This document shows, in pieces, positions 35,249 to 43,651 of a stretch of DNA of 64,000 bases. The translations under genes and the position numbers were made by a program. The stretch's first letter is position 1. Each line of letters starts with the position of its first letter. The stretch spans positions 124,001 through 188,000 of the forward strand of contig JAOACE010000021.1 in NCBI GenBank assembly GCA_026418015.1. The letters are read 5' to 3'. Source of the DNA: Leptospiraceae bacterium (GTDB taxonomy: Bacteria > Spirochaetota > Leptospiria > Leptospirales > Leptonemataceae). Under the pieces are notes generated by a model. The model was not told the origin of the DNA and ran no database searches. It worked only from the letters and a program-made list of their open reading frames with translations.

Positions 35249-36199
35249 ATGCAAACACAAATAGAAAGCATTAGAGTAATCGATGGACATTATGTGAGAG
35301 AGGGTTTAGCTAGTTGTTACTTAATGATAGAAGAAGATAAAGGTGCAATCATAGAAACAAATACGAATCATTCTATTCCATATATTATGGAAGAAATAAA
35401 AAAAGCAAATTTAAAACCAGAAAATATAGAATACATTATCATTACACATGTTCATTTGGATCATGCAGGTGGTGCAGGAAAGCTGATGGAAATCTGTAAA
35501 AATGCTACTTTACTAGCTCATCCAAGAGCAGCAAAACATGTAATTGATCCTTCCAGGCTGATTGCAAGTTCAATTCAAGTATATGGAGAAGAAAATTTTA
35601 GAGCACTCTATGGAGATATAATTCCTGTTCCAGAGAATCGCGTTCGCATAATGGAAGACGAAGAAGAAATTACCTTTGGTTCAAGAAAATTAAAATTTAT
35701 CTATACAAAAGGACATGCAAACCATCATTTTGTTATCTATGATTCCAAATCCAATGGTGTTTTTACAGGGGATTCTTTTGGTATTGCATATCCTATATTT
35801 CAAGAAAAAGGGTTGTTTATCTATCCTACAACTACACCTACGGATTTTGATCCCAGCGAAGCAAAAATTTCTTTAGATAAAATTCTTAACACAAATTGTG
35901 ATAAAGTATTTCTAACTCACTTTGGTATGATTACAGATCTTCAAAATGCCCAAAAACAACTTATCGAAGGTTTAAACTATGCAGAAGATTTGCTCTATTG
36001 GTGCTTAAAATCCGACAAAAACGACACAGAAAAGCAAAATTATGTAAAGGATTCTTTAATGTCTTATTTTAAACAAAAAATGGATCAGTTTGGAATTAAA
36101 CATACAAAAGAGCGATTAGAGATGTTAAATTTTGATGCAGAGTTAAATGCAATGGGCATTCTCGTGAGTGCAAAAAGAATCAGTAAAAAATCTGATTAA
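35249..36199 (+). CDS. Metallo-beta-lactamase-fold hydrolase
   Basis: A 316-residue dimetal hydrolase with the HxHxDH motif in ITHVHLDHAGGAGKL (about 69-83), a later metal His in KGHANHHFV, Asp in FTGDSFGI and the final His in LTHFGMI. The 90-residue C-terminal extension after that His is helical. Substrates in this superfamily range from lactoylglutathione to lactones, so the reaction cannot be named. It lies 61 bases upstream of modA on the same strand but is probably a separate unit. Confidence 0.82.
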   Translation: MQTQIESIRVIDGHYVREGLASCYLMIEEDKGAIIETNTNHSIPYIMEEIKKANLKPENIEYIIITHVHLDHAGGAGKLMEICKNATLLAHPRAAKHVIDPSRLIASSIQVYGEENFRALYGDIIPVPENRVRIMEDEEEITFGSRKLKFIYTKGHANHHFVIYDSKSNGVFTGDSFGIAYPIFQEKGLFIYPTTTPTDFDPSEAKISLDKILNTNCDKVFLTHFGMITDLQNAQKQLIEGLNYAEDLLYWCLKSDKNDTEKQNYVKDSLMSYFKQKMDQFGIKHTKERLEMLNFDAELNAMGILVSAKRISKKSD

Positions 36200-36260
36200 A
36201 TAAAATGTTAAAAAATGGTCAATCTATGTTAAAAATATAACAGAAACTTATTTATAAAAA

Positions 36261-37052
36261 ATGATAAAAATTATTCATAAAGTATTTCTATTAATTTTAT
36301 TTATCTTTTTAGAAAATGTCTATGCAAAAGAAATAATCGTTTTTGCAGCTGCGGATTTGGTATATACATTAAACGAAGTAAAAGATTTATACAATCAAAA
36401 AAATCCAAAAGATAAAATCAAAATAATCTATGGTTCTTCTGGAAAAGGATACAGTCAAATCCTCCATGGTGCACCCATCGATATATTTTTTTCTGCTAAT
36501 ATAGAATACATAAAAAAATTAAAAGAAAAGAACTTAACCGCATCAGAAATTCAAATTTACGCAATCGGTAGAATTGTACTTTGGTGGAAGAAAGAAAATA
36601 AAATAAGCGTAAAAGATGGTATAGATGTTTTAATAAATCCCAACATAAAAAAAATTGCGATTGCAAATTGGAAGCATGCTCCATATGGAATGGCTGCAAA
36701 AGAATGCTTAGAATTCTATAAAATTTTCGATAGAATTCAGGATAAACTTGTATTTGGAGAAAATATAAGTCAAACTGCTCAATACATTCAAATTGGAGCT
36801 GCTGATGTTGGAATTATAGCATTATCTCTTGCAAAAAGTGAATTTTTAAAAAAAGAAGGAGAATATTCTTTACTGCCAGAAAATTGTCACAAACAAATTA
36901 AACAAGCTTATGTAATTTTAAAACATGCTACATCAAACGAAGAAAAAGAAAAAATTGCAAAACGTTTTTATGACTATATTCAAACGAAGGAATCAAGGAA
37001 TATATTCAAAAAATTTGGATTTCTATTACCAAATGAGATAAACAATGAATAA
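36261..37052 (+). CDS. modA: Molybdate ABC transporter, substrate-binding protein ModA
   Basis: A 263-residue periplasmic binding protein with a Sec signal peptide (VFLLILFIFLENVYA, cleavage near residue 22) and no lipobox. The mature start IIVFAAADLVYTLNEV, the segment IIYGSSGKGYSQI and GAPIDIFFSAN are the ModA oxyanion-binding strands. KIAIANWKHAPYGMAAKE and GAADVGIIALSLA complete the fold. It captures molybdate or tungstate outside the inner membrane for ModBC. It overlaps the next gene by 8 bases. A small inverted repeat (TGTTA-N6-TAACA, 36227-36242) sits just upstream. Confidence 0.9.
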   Translation: MIKIIHKVFLLILFIFLENVYAKEIIVFAAADLVYTLNEVKDLYNQKNPKDKIKIIYGSSGKGYSQILHGAPIDIFFSANIEYIKKLKEKNLTASEIQIYAIGRIVLWWKKENKISVKDGIDVLINPNIKKIAIANWKHAPYGMAAKECLEFYKIFDRIQDKLVFGENISQTAQYIQIGAADVGIIALSLAKSEFLKKEGEYSLLPENCHKQIKQAYVILKHATSNEEKEKIAKRFYDYIQTKESRNIFKKFGFLLPNEINNE

Positions 37053-37434
37053 AATCTTGGCAACTATCGAAGAAATTAAATCGAAGGACTCTATTTCAAT
37101 CATAAAATTAAAATCGGATTTGGGAATATTTTATACTACGATATTAGAAAGTCCAGACTCTTTCACTACTTTAAAAAAGGGTAAAAAGGTTTTTTTTCTG
37201 TTCAAAGAAACAGATGCTTTTTTACTTAAAGAAAAATTGCTTAAAATAAACACAATTAAAGGTAAAATTAAAAACATCCAAGAAGGTGAATTATTTATTC
37301 GTTTAATTTTACAAGCAAAGGATTACGAAATTTCGATGTTGTTTACGAAGATAGAATTGGATATGTTAAAAATCAATCTTAATGATGCGATTTATATATT
37401 TGTTAAACCAACACAAATTATGTTAGAGTATTGA
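37045..37434 (+). CDS. Di-Mop (TOBE) domain protein, probable molybdate-binding
   Basis: A 129-residue protein that reads as two small Mop/TOBE-type beta domains: about residues 2-65 (KILATIEEIKSKDSISIIKL) and 70-129 (IKGKIKNIQEGELFIRLILQ). Both have the I-xG/A-x-I-x-x-I start of Mop units, though the second is better conserved. Molbindins of this kind store molybdate in the cytoplasm or regulate uptake. Its position between modA and modB, with an 8-base overlap and a 1-base gap, strongly supports a molybdate role. The domain call is by eye. Confidence 0.65.
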   Translation: MNKILATIEEIKSKDSISIIKLKSDLGIFYTTILESPDSFTTLKKGKKVFFLFKETDAFLLKEKLLKINTIKGKIKNIQEGELFIRLILQAKDYEISMLFTKIELDMLKINLNDAIYIFVKPTQIMLEY

Positions 37435-37435
37435 T

Positions 37436-38104
37436 ATGGAAAAAATATTTTCGAATGTTGATTTTACATCGTTTTTTCTTTCTTTAAAACTTGCATTTTT
37501 TACGACAATTCTATTGTTATTTATTTCAATTCCCATTTCGTATTTTTTGGCATACGCTAAATTTCGTTTTAAGGCAATTTTAGAAGCATTCATATCTTTG
37601 CCATTGGTCTTACCTCCAACTGTATTAGGTTTTTATTTATTGATATTCTTATCGAAAAATGGAATCTTGGGAAGTTTATGGGAAAGACTGTTTGGAAATC
37701 CTCTTATATTTCGCTTCGAAGGTATTCTTATTGCTTCTGTGGTTTTTAGTTTACCTTTTATGGTACATCCATTAACAGCTGGTTTTAGATCCGTAAATAA
37801 AAGTTTAATCGAAGCTTCTTATACATTGGGTAAATCAAAATTGACAACATTGTTTAAAATTATTATCCCCAACATAAAATATTCTTTTATTACTGGAATT
37901 GTTCTTACGTTTATTCATACAGTTGGTGAGTTTGGTGTTGTTCTTATGGTAGGTGGTAGTATAGAAGGAGAAACCAAAGTGATTTCTATATCAATTTACG
38001 ATGCAGTAGAGAGTTTAGATTACACAACAGCTCATGTATATTCTGGAATTCTATTAATCTTTTCTTTTTTGATTTTATTATTTGTATACTTACCAAATAA
38101 ATGA
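37436..38104 (+). CDS. modB: Molybdate ABC transporter permease ModB
   Basis: A 222-residue inner-membrane permease with about five to six helices. LPLVLPPTVLGFYLLIFLSK and GSLWERLFGNPLIFRFEG are ModB-typical. The coupling-helix motif is EASYTLGKSKLTTLFKIIIP (the EAA loop that touches the ATPase), and HTVGEFGVVLMVGGSI closes the conserved part. It overlaps modC by 4 bases (ATGA), so subunits are co-translated. Confidence 0.92.
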   Translation: MEKIFSNVDFTSFFLSLKLAFFTTILLLFISIPISYFLAYAKFRFKAILEAFISLPLVLPPTVLGFYLLIFLSKNGILGSLWERLFGNPLIFRFEGILIASVVFSLPFMVHPLTAGFRSVNKSLIEASYTLGKSKLTTLFKIIIPNIKYSFITGIVLTFIHTVGEFGVVLMVGGSIEGETKVISISIYDAVESLDYTTAHVYSGILLIFSFLILLFVYLPNK

Positions 38105-38961
38105 TTCGTTTAAACTTAAAAAAAACATTGTTAGGCTCATTAGGAAAATTTGTTTTAGAGATCGATTTTACGATTCAAGAAAATGAATTTATTGCTATTT
38201 ATGGTAAATCTGGAAGTGGAAAAACCACTATTTTAAGAATGATTGCAGGTTTAGAAAAGCCCGAAGAAGGATTTATTACTTTTAAAGATATCGTATATTT
38301 TGACTCTAAGAAAAAAATTCACCTTCCACCACAGAAAAGAAACGTTGGTTTTGTGTTTCAAAATTATGCATTATTTCCTAATATGACTGTTTTAGAAAAC
38401 CTTGAATATGCTGCGGAAAACCATCGCAAAAATCAAATCGAAGAATTATTAGAACTACTAGATCTCTATCAATTAAAAGATCGCTATCCCAATGCTTTAT
38501 CGGGTGGACAACAACAAAGAGTAGCATTAGCAAGAGCATTAGTAAGAAACCCAAAAATTTTATTATTAGATGAACCGCTATCTGCACTAGATCCTTTTAC
38601 AAGAACAAGATTACAAGAAGAAATCAGAAAGATACATAAATATTATCAATTAACTACCATCTTGGTTTCTCATGATAAACCGGAGGTTTTTAAACTATCA
38701 GATAGAGTTCTTATATTAGAAGATGGAAAAATTTCTAATGTAGGAAAACCCCAAGAAGTTTTTTTAAACAGACGAACATCGGGTAAATATTCTTTTATTG
38801 GAACAATCATCGACATAAAAACAGTTGATGTAATTCAAATCATTACCATAGAAACAAAAGGCGAAATCATCGAAGTTGTTAGTTCAGAAAACAATTTTTC
38901 TGTTGGGGAGCAAGTATTAGTATCATCAAAAGCATTTTCTCCAATGATAATAAAAATATAA
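38101..38961 (+). CDS. modC: Molybdate ABC transporter ATPase ModC
   Basis: A 286-residue ABC ATPase driving ModB. Walker A is AIYGKSGSGKTTILRM (about 33-48), the Q-loop is FVFQNYALFPNMT, the signature is LSGGQQQRVALARAL, Walker B is ILLLDEPLSALD, and the switch His is in LVSHDKPE. After about residue 230 a short C-terminal domain (GTIIDIKTVDVIQI) looks like one TOBE/Mop unit. It is the last gene of modA-mop-modB-modC. No plus-strand terminator with a T-run follows; the hairpin at 39041-39084 faces the other strand better. Confidence 0.92.
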   Translation: MIRLNLKKTLLGSLGKFVLEIDFTIQENEFIAIYGKSGSGKTTILRMIAGLEKPEEGFITFKDIVYFDSKKKIHLPPQKRNVGFVFQNYALFPNMTVLENLEYAAENHRKNQIEELLELLDLYQLKDRYPNALSGGQQQRVALARALVRNPKILLLDEPLSALDPFTRTRLQEEIRKIHKYYQLTTILVSHDKPEVFKLSDRVLILEDGKISNVGKPQEVFLNRRTSGKYSFIGTIIDIKTVDVIQIITIETKGEIIEVVSSENNFSVGEQVLVSSKAFSPMIIKI

Positions 38962-39040
38962 CTATCTATTATTTTTATTTTATAATACGACATAAGATAT
39001 ATTATCGGAAGTTGTAATTTAGTGCGTATTATTCGCTAAA

Positions 39041-39084
39041 AAAGATTTTCGCGAAAAAATTTAGATTCATTCGCGAAAATCTTT
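39041..39084 (-). terminator. Intrinsic terminator of the TRAP/copZ operon, minus strand
   Basis: A perfect 14-base inverted repeat (AAAGATTTTCGCGA at 39041-39054 and its complement at 39071-39084) with a 16-base loop lies between the convergent modC and copZ genes. Read on the minus strand it runs straight into a T-rich stretch (39034-39043), giving a standard intrinsic terminator 13 bases after the copZ stop. On the plus strand no T-run follows, though the hairpin could still slow transcripts from modC. Confidence 0.8.
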
Positions 39085-39096
39085 CAAAAATTGCTG

Positions 39097-39306
39097 CTAA
39101 TCTTTGATGGGAATATAGCCCGTTTCTTCTACTGCTTGGTAAAAATCATCTTTTGTTAATTGAGGATTATTATAAATGATTTCAACTTTTTTTTCTATAT
39201 GACTTGCATGCACTTCCTCAACACCAGGAAGTTCCTTAATTGCTTTTTCTACACTCATTTCGCAATGTCTACATGTCATTCCATCTACTTGGATTTGAAT
39301 TTTCAT
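39097..39306 (-). CDS. Heavy-metal-associated (HMA) domain protein, CopZ-like
   Basis: A 69-residue single HMA domain. The metal-binding VDGMTCRHCEMSVEKAI carries C12 and C15, and the C-terminal AVEETGYIPI is the usual end of the fold. Such proteins pass Cu(I) to P-type ATPases or serve as mercury or copper buffers in the cytoplasm. It lies 14 bases behind the TRAP large-permease gene and before the operon terminator, so it is co-transcribed with a carboxylate transporter, an unusual setting. The ribosome site TGAGGTG is clear. Confidence 0.88.
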   Translation of the reverse strand: MKIQIQVDGMTCRHCEMSVEKAIKELPGVEEVHASHIEKKVEIIYNNPQLTKDDFYQAVEETGYIPIKD

Positions 39307-39320
39307 AAAATCACCTCATA

Positions 39321-40634
39321 TCAATATTTTACAATTTCTGGATATACAATCATAACAAATAATGCAATTAGCTGAATAATAATAAAAGGAATTACTCCCC
39401 TATAAACATGTGTTGTTTTAAGCTCGGGGGGCGATACACCCTTCAAATAAAATATAGAAAATCCAAAAGGAGGCGTTAAGAAAGATGTTTGTAGGTTCAT
39501 TCCAATCATTACACCAAACCATACCATATCTATACCTAATTTAGCTGCGGTAGGTGCAATCATAGGAATTACAATAAAAACAATTTCAAAAAAGTCAATA
39601 AAGAAACCTAAAATGAATATTACCAAGTTTGCTATGAATATTAATCCCCATTTTCCACCTGGTATATTCAATAAAAGATTATCAATCCATACATCTCCAT
39701 AAACACCGCGAAAAACTAGCGAAAATACCGTAGAACCAATCAACAAAAACACTACCATAACAGTTAATTTTGCAGTATCATTCATTGTATCTTTTAAATT
39801 TTCCATTGTTAATCGCTTATTTAACGCTGCCAATATCATCGCTCCTACCGCACCTAATGCACCAGCTTCGGTAGGAGTTGCAATACCAGCAAAAATACTT
39901 CCCAAAACCAATAAAATTAAAAACAACGGAGGAAACATCACAAAAATCACTCTTTTTATAAGTGTTTTTAACGGAATATTTCGAACTTCTTTTGGTAATG
40001 CAGGTGCCATTTCTGGTTTAAGAATCGATATTGCTACAACGTAAATAATGTAGAATCCCGAAAGCATTAAACCAGGAAAAAATGCACCTAAGTACAAATC
40101 TCCCACTGATACACCTAATTGATCTCCCAATACTACTAAGACCACACTCGGAGGAATAATCTGGCCAAGTGTACCAGAAGCACATATTACACCAGCAGCT
40201 AGTTCTTTGGAATATCCATATCTCAGCATTACTGGTAAAGAAATAAGCCCCATTGCAACTACTGTTGCACCTACAACTCCTGTGGCAGCAGCAAGCAATG
40301 TTCCTACTAAAACTACCGCAATAGCAACCCCACCTCGAATGGGTCCAAACAACATACCAATAGTCGTTAAAAGATCCTCAGCTAATTTAGATTTTTCTAA
40401 CATGGTACCCATAAAGATAAAGAAAGGAACAGCTAGTAAAACATAGTTAGCCATTACACCAAAAATACGCTCGGTCAATGTATTAAAAAAAGAAACATCA
40501 AAATATCCCATTAACATACCAAAGATAGAAAAAAATAAACCTGTACCAGCTAACGAAAAAGCTATGGGATAACCACTAAACACAAAAACCAATAAACCTA
40601 AAAACATCAATGGACCTAAAATAGAATCTGTCAT
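39321..40634 (-). CDS. dctM: TRAP transporter large permease (DctM family)
   Basis: A 437-residue polytopic membrane protein, the transport subunit of a sodium-driven tripartite (TRAP) carrier. It has about twelve helices, with family segments FIFMGTMLEKSKLAEDLL, GGVAIAVVLVGTLLAAATG, QIIPPSVVLVVLGDQLGVS and IFAGIATPTEAGALGAVGA, and a C-terminal MNLQTSFLTPPFGFSIFYLK. The last motif and the binding-protein type point to the subgroup annotated for mannitol/chloroaromatic or 2-oxoacid/lactate substrates. It overlaps dctQ by 4 bases. Confidence 0.93.
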   Translation of the reverse strand: MTDSILGPLMFLGLLVFVFSGYPIAFSLAGTGLFFSIFGMLMGYFDVSFFNTLTERIFGVMANYVLLAVPFFIFMGTMLEKSKLAEDLLTTIGMLFGPIRGGVAIAVVLVGTLLAAATGVVGATVVAMGLISLPVMLRYGYSKELAAGVICASGTLGQIIPPSVVLVVLGDQLGVSVGDLYLGAFFPGLMLSGFYIIYVVAISILKPEMAPALPKEVRNIPLKTLIKRVIFVMFPPLFLILLVLGSIFAGIATPTEAGALGAVGAMILAALNKRLTMENLKDTMNDTAKLTVMVVFLLIGSTVFSLVFRGVYGDVWIDNLLLNIPGGKWGLIFIANLVIFILGFFIDFFEIVFIVIPMIAPTAAKLGIDMVWFGVMIGMNLQTSFLTPPFGFSIFYLKGVSPPELKTTHVYRGVIPFIIIQLIALFVMIVYPEIVKY

Positions 40635-41212
40635 ACAGTTTTCTCCGTAATGGGTATTTCTTCTTCAACTTGGTATCCTTTTTTTAGATGTGCAAGGTTT
40701 TTAACCAAAAAAGATATTCCTTGTAAAAACAACAAAAAAAATGCTATCGGAATCAGTGTTTTTAATGGAAATCGCGGAAGTCCACCGGGATCAGGAGACA
40801 TTTCTAATACTTTCCAAGAATTGACAACAGCTGGTATGGAGACAAACATCATTAAGATTGTAAAAGGAAAAAGAAAAAATATCGTTCCAAAAATATTGAT
40901 GTAGGTTTTAATTTTATCTGGCCATAGATTATAAACTATGTCCACGCGAACATGAGCATTGTGCTTTAAACCATAAGCTGCACCTAACAAAAAAACAACA
41001 CTAAATGAATACCATTGTAATTCGATTAAAGCGTTGGATGCTAAATCTACCCCAATAAATCTTCCTAAATAGCGAGTTATAGCATTATAGGCAGAAATTA
41101 TCACCATAAATAATGTTAGCCAATAAACAAACGTTCCTACCTTTTCGTTGATATGATCAATTTTTTCGGATATTTTAATCCATCTATCCAAGGTTTCTTG
41201 CTTTATGTTCAT
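40631..41212 (-). CDS. dctQ: TRAP transporter small permease (DctQ family)
   Basis: A 193-residue inner-membrane protein with four helices that pairs with DctM. Typical residues are the RYLGRFIGVDLASNALIELQ segment, WYSFSVVFLLGAAYGLKHNA and HVRVDIVYNLWPDKIKTYI. The C-terminal tail is charged and cytoplasmic. Its ribosome site (GGGAG) follows directly after the large hairpin at 41228-41264 that separates it from the binding-protein genes. Confidence 0.92.
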   Translation of the reverse strand: MNIKQETLDRWIKISEKIDHINEKVGTFVYWLTLFMVIISAYNAITRYLGRFIGVDLASNALIELQWYSFSVVFLLGAAYGLKHNAHVRVDIVYNLWPDKIKTYINIFGTIFFLFPFTILMMFVSIPAVVNSWKVLEMSPDPGGLPRFPLKTLIPIAFFLLFLQGISFLVKNLAHLKKGYQVEEEIPITEKTV

Positions 41213-41227
41213 ATAATTCTCCCAAAG

Positions 41228-41264
41228 AATTGGTAAATGAGCAAAAAACGCTCATTTACCAATT
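41228..41264 (-). promoter_or_regulatory. Intercistronic hairpin between dctP and dctQM
   Basis: A perfect 15-base inverted repeat, AATTGGTAAATGAGC (41228-41242) and its complement (41250-41264), with a 7-base loop. On the minus strand it begins 4 bases after the dctP stop and is followed by the dctQ ribosome site without a T-run, so it is not a standard terminator for the operon. Hairpins in this place usually protect the 3' end of the binding-protein mRNA and lower permease expression. On the plus strand a T-run does follow (41263-41270), so it would stop antisense transcripts. Confidence 0.75.
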
Positions 41265-41268
41265 TTTT

Positions 41269-42381
41269 TTATAACTTGGCCATAAAATCGAAATTTTCGT
41301 AGGTCAACTCTGCTGTTTTAAACCAATCGTTTATATCGCCTCTAAACTTTTTCCAAGAGTCATAAACCTTTTTATAGGTCTTATCTTTTGATGCTAATTC
41401 TTCCATCAACCCCGTAGCAGTTTTATAAGCAGATTTTAAGATATCTTCGCTAAATGGTCTTAATTTTACCCCTTGTTTGATCATTCTTTGTAATGCCTCA
41501 GGGTTTTTTGAATCATATTTTGCTTGCATATCAATGTTTGCATAAGCACAAGCTGCCTCTAATATTGCTTTATAATGATCCGGCAACTTATCCCATGCAT
41601 TCTTGTTTACTAAGAAAGAAAGTGTTGTACCTGGTTCCCACCAACCGGGATAATAATAATTTTTCGCTACCTTGTAAAATCCTAATTTTTCGTCATCATA
41701 GGGACCTACCCATTCTGTTGCATCAATCGCTCCCCTCTCTAATGCTGGATAGATATCACCACCCGCTAATACTTGTACGTTTACACCTAATGCACTCATC
41801 ACCTTTCCACCTAATCCAGGTATCCTCATCTTTAAGCCTTTCAGATCGTTTACACTGTTGACTTCTTTTCTAAACCATCCACCCATCTGACATCCTGTAT
41901 TCCCACCAGGAAAGTTGATTATGTTAAAGTCACTAAACACACTTCGAAGAAGTTCTAATCCCCCACCGTGATACAACCAAGCATTTTGTTGTCTTGATGT
42001 TAATCCAAAAGGAACTCCCGTATCGAAAGCAAGTGCTTCACTCTTTCCTGTAAAATAATAAGATGCGGTATGAGCCATTTCCACAGAACCATTTTGTACT
42101 GCATCCATTGCTTGTAGACCAGGAACAATTTCTCCTGCTGGATATACTTTTATGTTAAAATTGCCACCAGTCATTTTTCGCACGTATTCTGCCATCACTT
42201 CTGCACCACCATAGATTGTATCCAAACTTCTTGGGAAACTCGATGTTAATTTCCACATGATTTGCGGATTGTTAGAAGAACCACCTCCACCACTTTGCGA
42301 TGGCTTACAATAGGATAAACCAGCGATCGATGCAGTTGCTGGCACCATTAAACCCAAAAATTGTTTACGATTTAACTTCAT
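41269..42381 (-). CDS. dctP: TRAP transporter substrate-binding lipoprotein (2-oxoacid/lactate type), copy 1
   Basis: A 370-residue DctP-family binding protein. A signal with lipobox-like GLSYC puts the lipid anchor at C25, followed by a Gly/Ser/Asn linker. LTSSFPRSLDTIYGGAEVMA, GLKMRIPGLGGKVMSALGVN and ERGAIDATEWVGPYDD belong to the COG4663 group. YYYPGWWEPG is shared with the characterised 2-oxoacid binder TakP, so pyruvate-like acids or lactate are probable ligands. Its DNA and protein are very similar to copy 2 just upstream. The hairpin at 41228 follows its stop. Confidence 0.9.
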   Translation of the reverse strand: MKLNRKQFLGLMVPATASIAGLSYCKPSQSGGGGSSNNPQIMWKLTSSFPRSLDTIYGGAEVMAEYVRKMTGGNFNIKVYPAGEIVPGLQAMDAVQNGSVEMAHTASYYFTGKSEALAFDTGVPFGLTSRQQNAWLYHGGGLELLRSVFSDFNIINFPGGNTGCQMGGWFRKEVNSVNDLKGLKMRIPGLGGKVMSALGVNVQVLAGGDIYPALERGAIDATEWVGPYDDEKLGFYKVAKNYYYPGWWEPGTTLSFLVNKNAWDKLPDHYKAILEAACAYANIDMQAKYDSKNPEALQRMIKQGVKLRPFSEDILKSAYKTATGLMEELASKDKTYKKVYDSWKKFRGDINDWFKTAELTYENFDFMAKL

Positions 42382-42459
42382 ACTCTTCTCTCCTTTTCTT
42401 AAAGTTTTTTATATTTTTTACAGATTAAATAATTGATTCGATTTTTCAACAAAAAAATG

Positions 42460-43566
42460 TTATTTTGCATAAAATCCAAAGTTTGCATAGGTTAATTCTG
42501 CTGTTCTAAACCAATCGTTTATGTCGCCTCTAAACTTTTTCCAAGAGTCGTAAACCTTTTTATAGACCTTATCTTTCGATGCTAATTCTTCCATAATCTC
42601 TTGATTTATTTTATAGGCTTGTTGAAGGATATCATCAGAAAATTTTCGCAATTTTACGCCTTGTTGTAATAATCTTTGTAATGCTTGGGGATTTTGAACA
42701 TCATACTTTGCTTGCATATCGATGTTTACATAAGCAAACGCTGATTCTAATATTGCTTTATAATGATCTGGCAACTTATCCCATGCATTCTTATTTACAA
42801 GGAAGGTCAAATTTGCACCAGGTTCCCACCAACCAGGATAATAATAATTCTTCGCTACTTTATGAAACCCTAATTTTTCGTCATCATAAGGACCTACCCA
42901 TTCTGTTGCATCAATTGCTCCTCTCTCTAATGCTGGATAGATATCACCACCACCTAATACTTGTACGTTTACACCTAATGCACTCATCACCTTTCCACCT
43001 AATCCAGGTATCCTCATCTTTAAGCCTTTTAAATCGTTAACACTGTTGACTTCTTTCCTAAACCATCCACCCATCTGACATCCTGTATTCCCACCAGGAA
43101 AGTTGATTATGTTAAAATCGCTATAAACACTTCGAATTAACTCTAATCCCCCACCGTGATACAACCAAGCATTTTGTTGTCTTGATGTTAATCCAAAAGG
43201 AACAGCTGTATCGAAGGCAAGTGCTTCACTTTTTCCTGTAAAATAATAAGATGCGGTATGAGCCATTTCCACAGAACCATTTTGTACTGCATCCATTGTT
43301 TGTAGTGCTGGAACAATTTCCCCTGGTGGATAGATGCGAATGATGAATTTTCCACCAGTCATATCTTTAACCATTTTAGAAAGTAATTCCGCTCCTCCGA
43401 AAATTGTATCCAAACTTCTTGGATAGCTCGATACACATTTCCAGAGAATTGTTGGATTTTCGTTTTTCGAATTATTTTCTGAATTGTTTTTATTACAATA
43501 TAATAGTGTTGAAGTTAAAGCAGCTGGTAAAACATTCGTTAATAAACTTTTTCGCGTTATCTTCAT
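42460..43566 (-). CDS. TRAP transporter substrate-binding lipoprotein, copy 2 (tandem paralogue)
   Basis: A 368-residue paralogue of the gene at 41269-42381, separated from it by 78 bases and first in the operon. Anchor cysteine C24 lies in TLLYC. The middle (about residues 85-260) is almost identical to copy 1, while the signal, linker and the C-terminal 70 residues have drifted (for example LRKFSDDILQQAYKINQEIM against LRPFSEDILKSAYKTATGLM). Substitutions inside the shared ligand domain are few (GGGDIYPAL against AGGDIYPAL, GANLTFLVN against GTTLSFLVN). It probably serves the same DctQM pair with a related acid. Confidence 0.9.
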   Translation of the reverse strand: MKITRKSLLTNVLPAALTSTLLYCNKNNSENNSKNENPTILWKCVSSYPRSLDTIFGGAELLSKMVKDMTGGKFIIRIYPPGEIVPALQTMDAVQNGSVEMAHTASYYFTGKSEALAFDTAVPFGLTSRQQNAWLYHGGGLELIRSVYSDFNIINFPGGNTGCQMGGWFRKEVNSVNDLKGLKMRIPGLGGKVMSALGVNVQVLGGGDIYPALERGAIDATEWVGPYDDEKLGFHKVAKNYYYPGWWEPGANLTFLVNKNAWDKLPDHYKAILESAFAYVNIDMQAKYDVQNPQALQRLLQQGVKLRKFSDDILQQAYKINQEIMEELASKDKVYKKVYDSWKKFRGDINDWFRTAELTYANFGFYAK

Positions 43567-43651
43567 AATTGAACCTAATTTTTAATAAATCTATCAAAGT
43601 AAATGATTTTATTCTATTGACGATAAACACTATTTTTTTTAATGAACGAGC

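Noticed and set aside
41493-41861. Open frame antisense to dctP copy 1 (122 codons) and a similar one at 42681-43040 antisense to copy 2
   Set aside because: The two antisense frames resemble each other only because the sense genes are paralogues. Their products are low-complexity Leu/His-rich, and there is no ribosome site.
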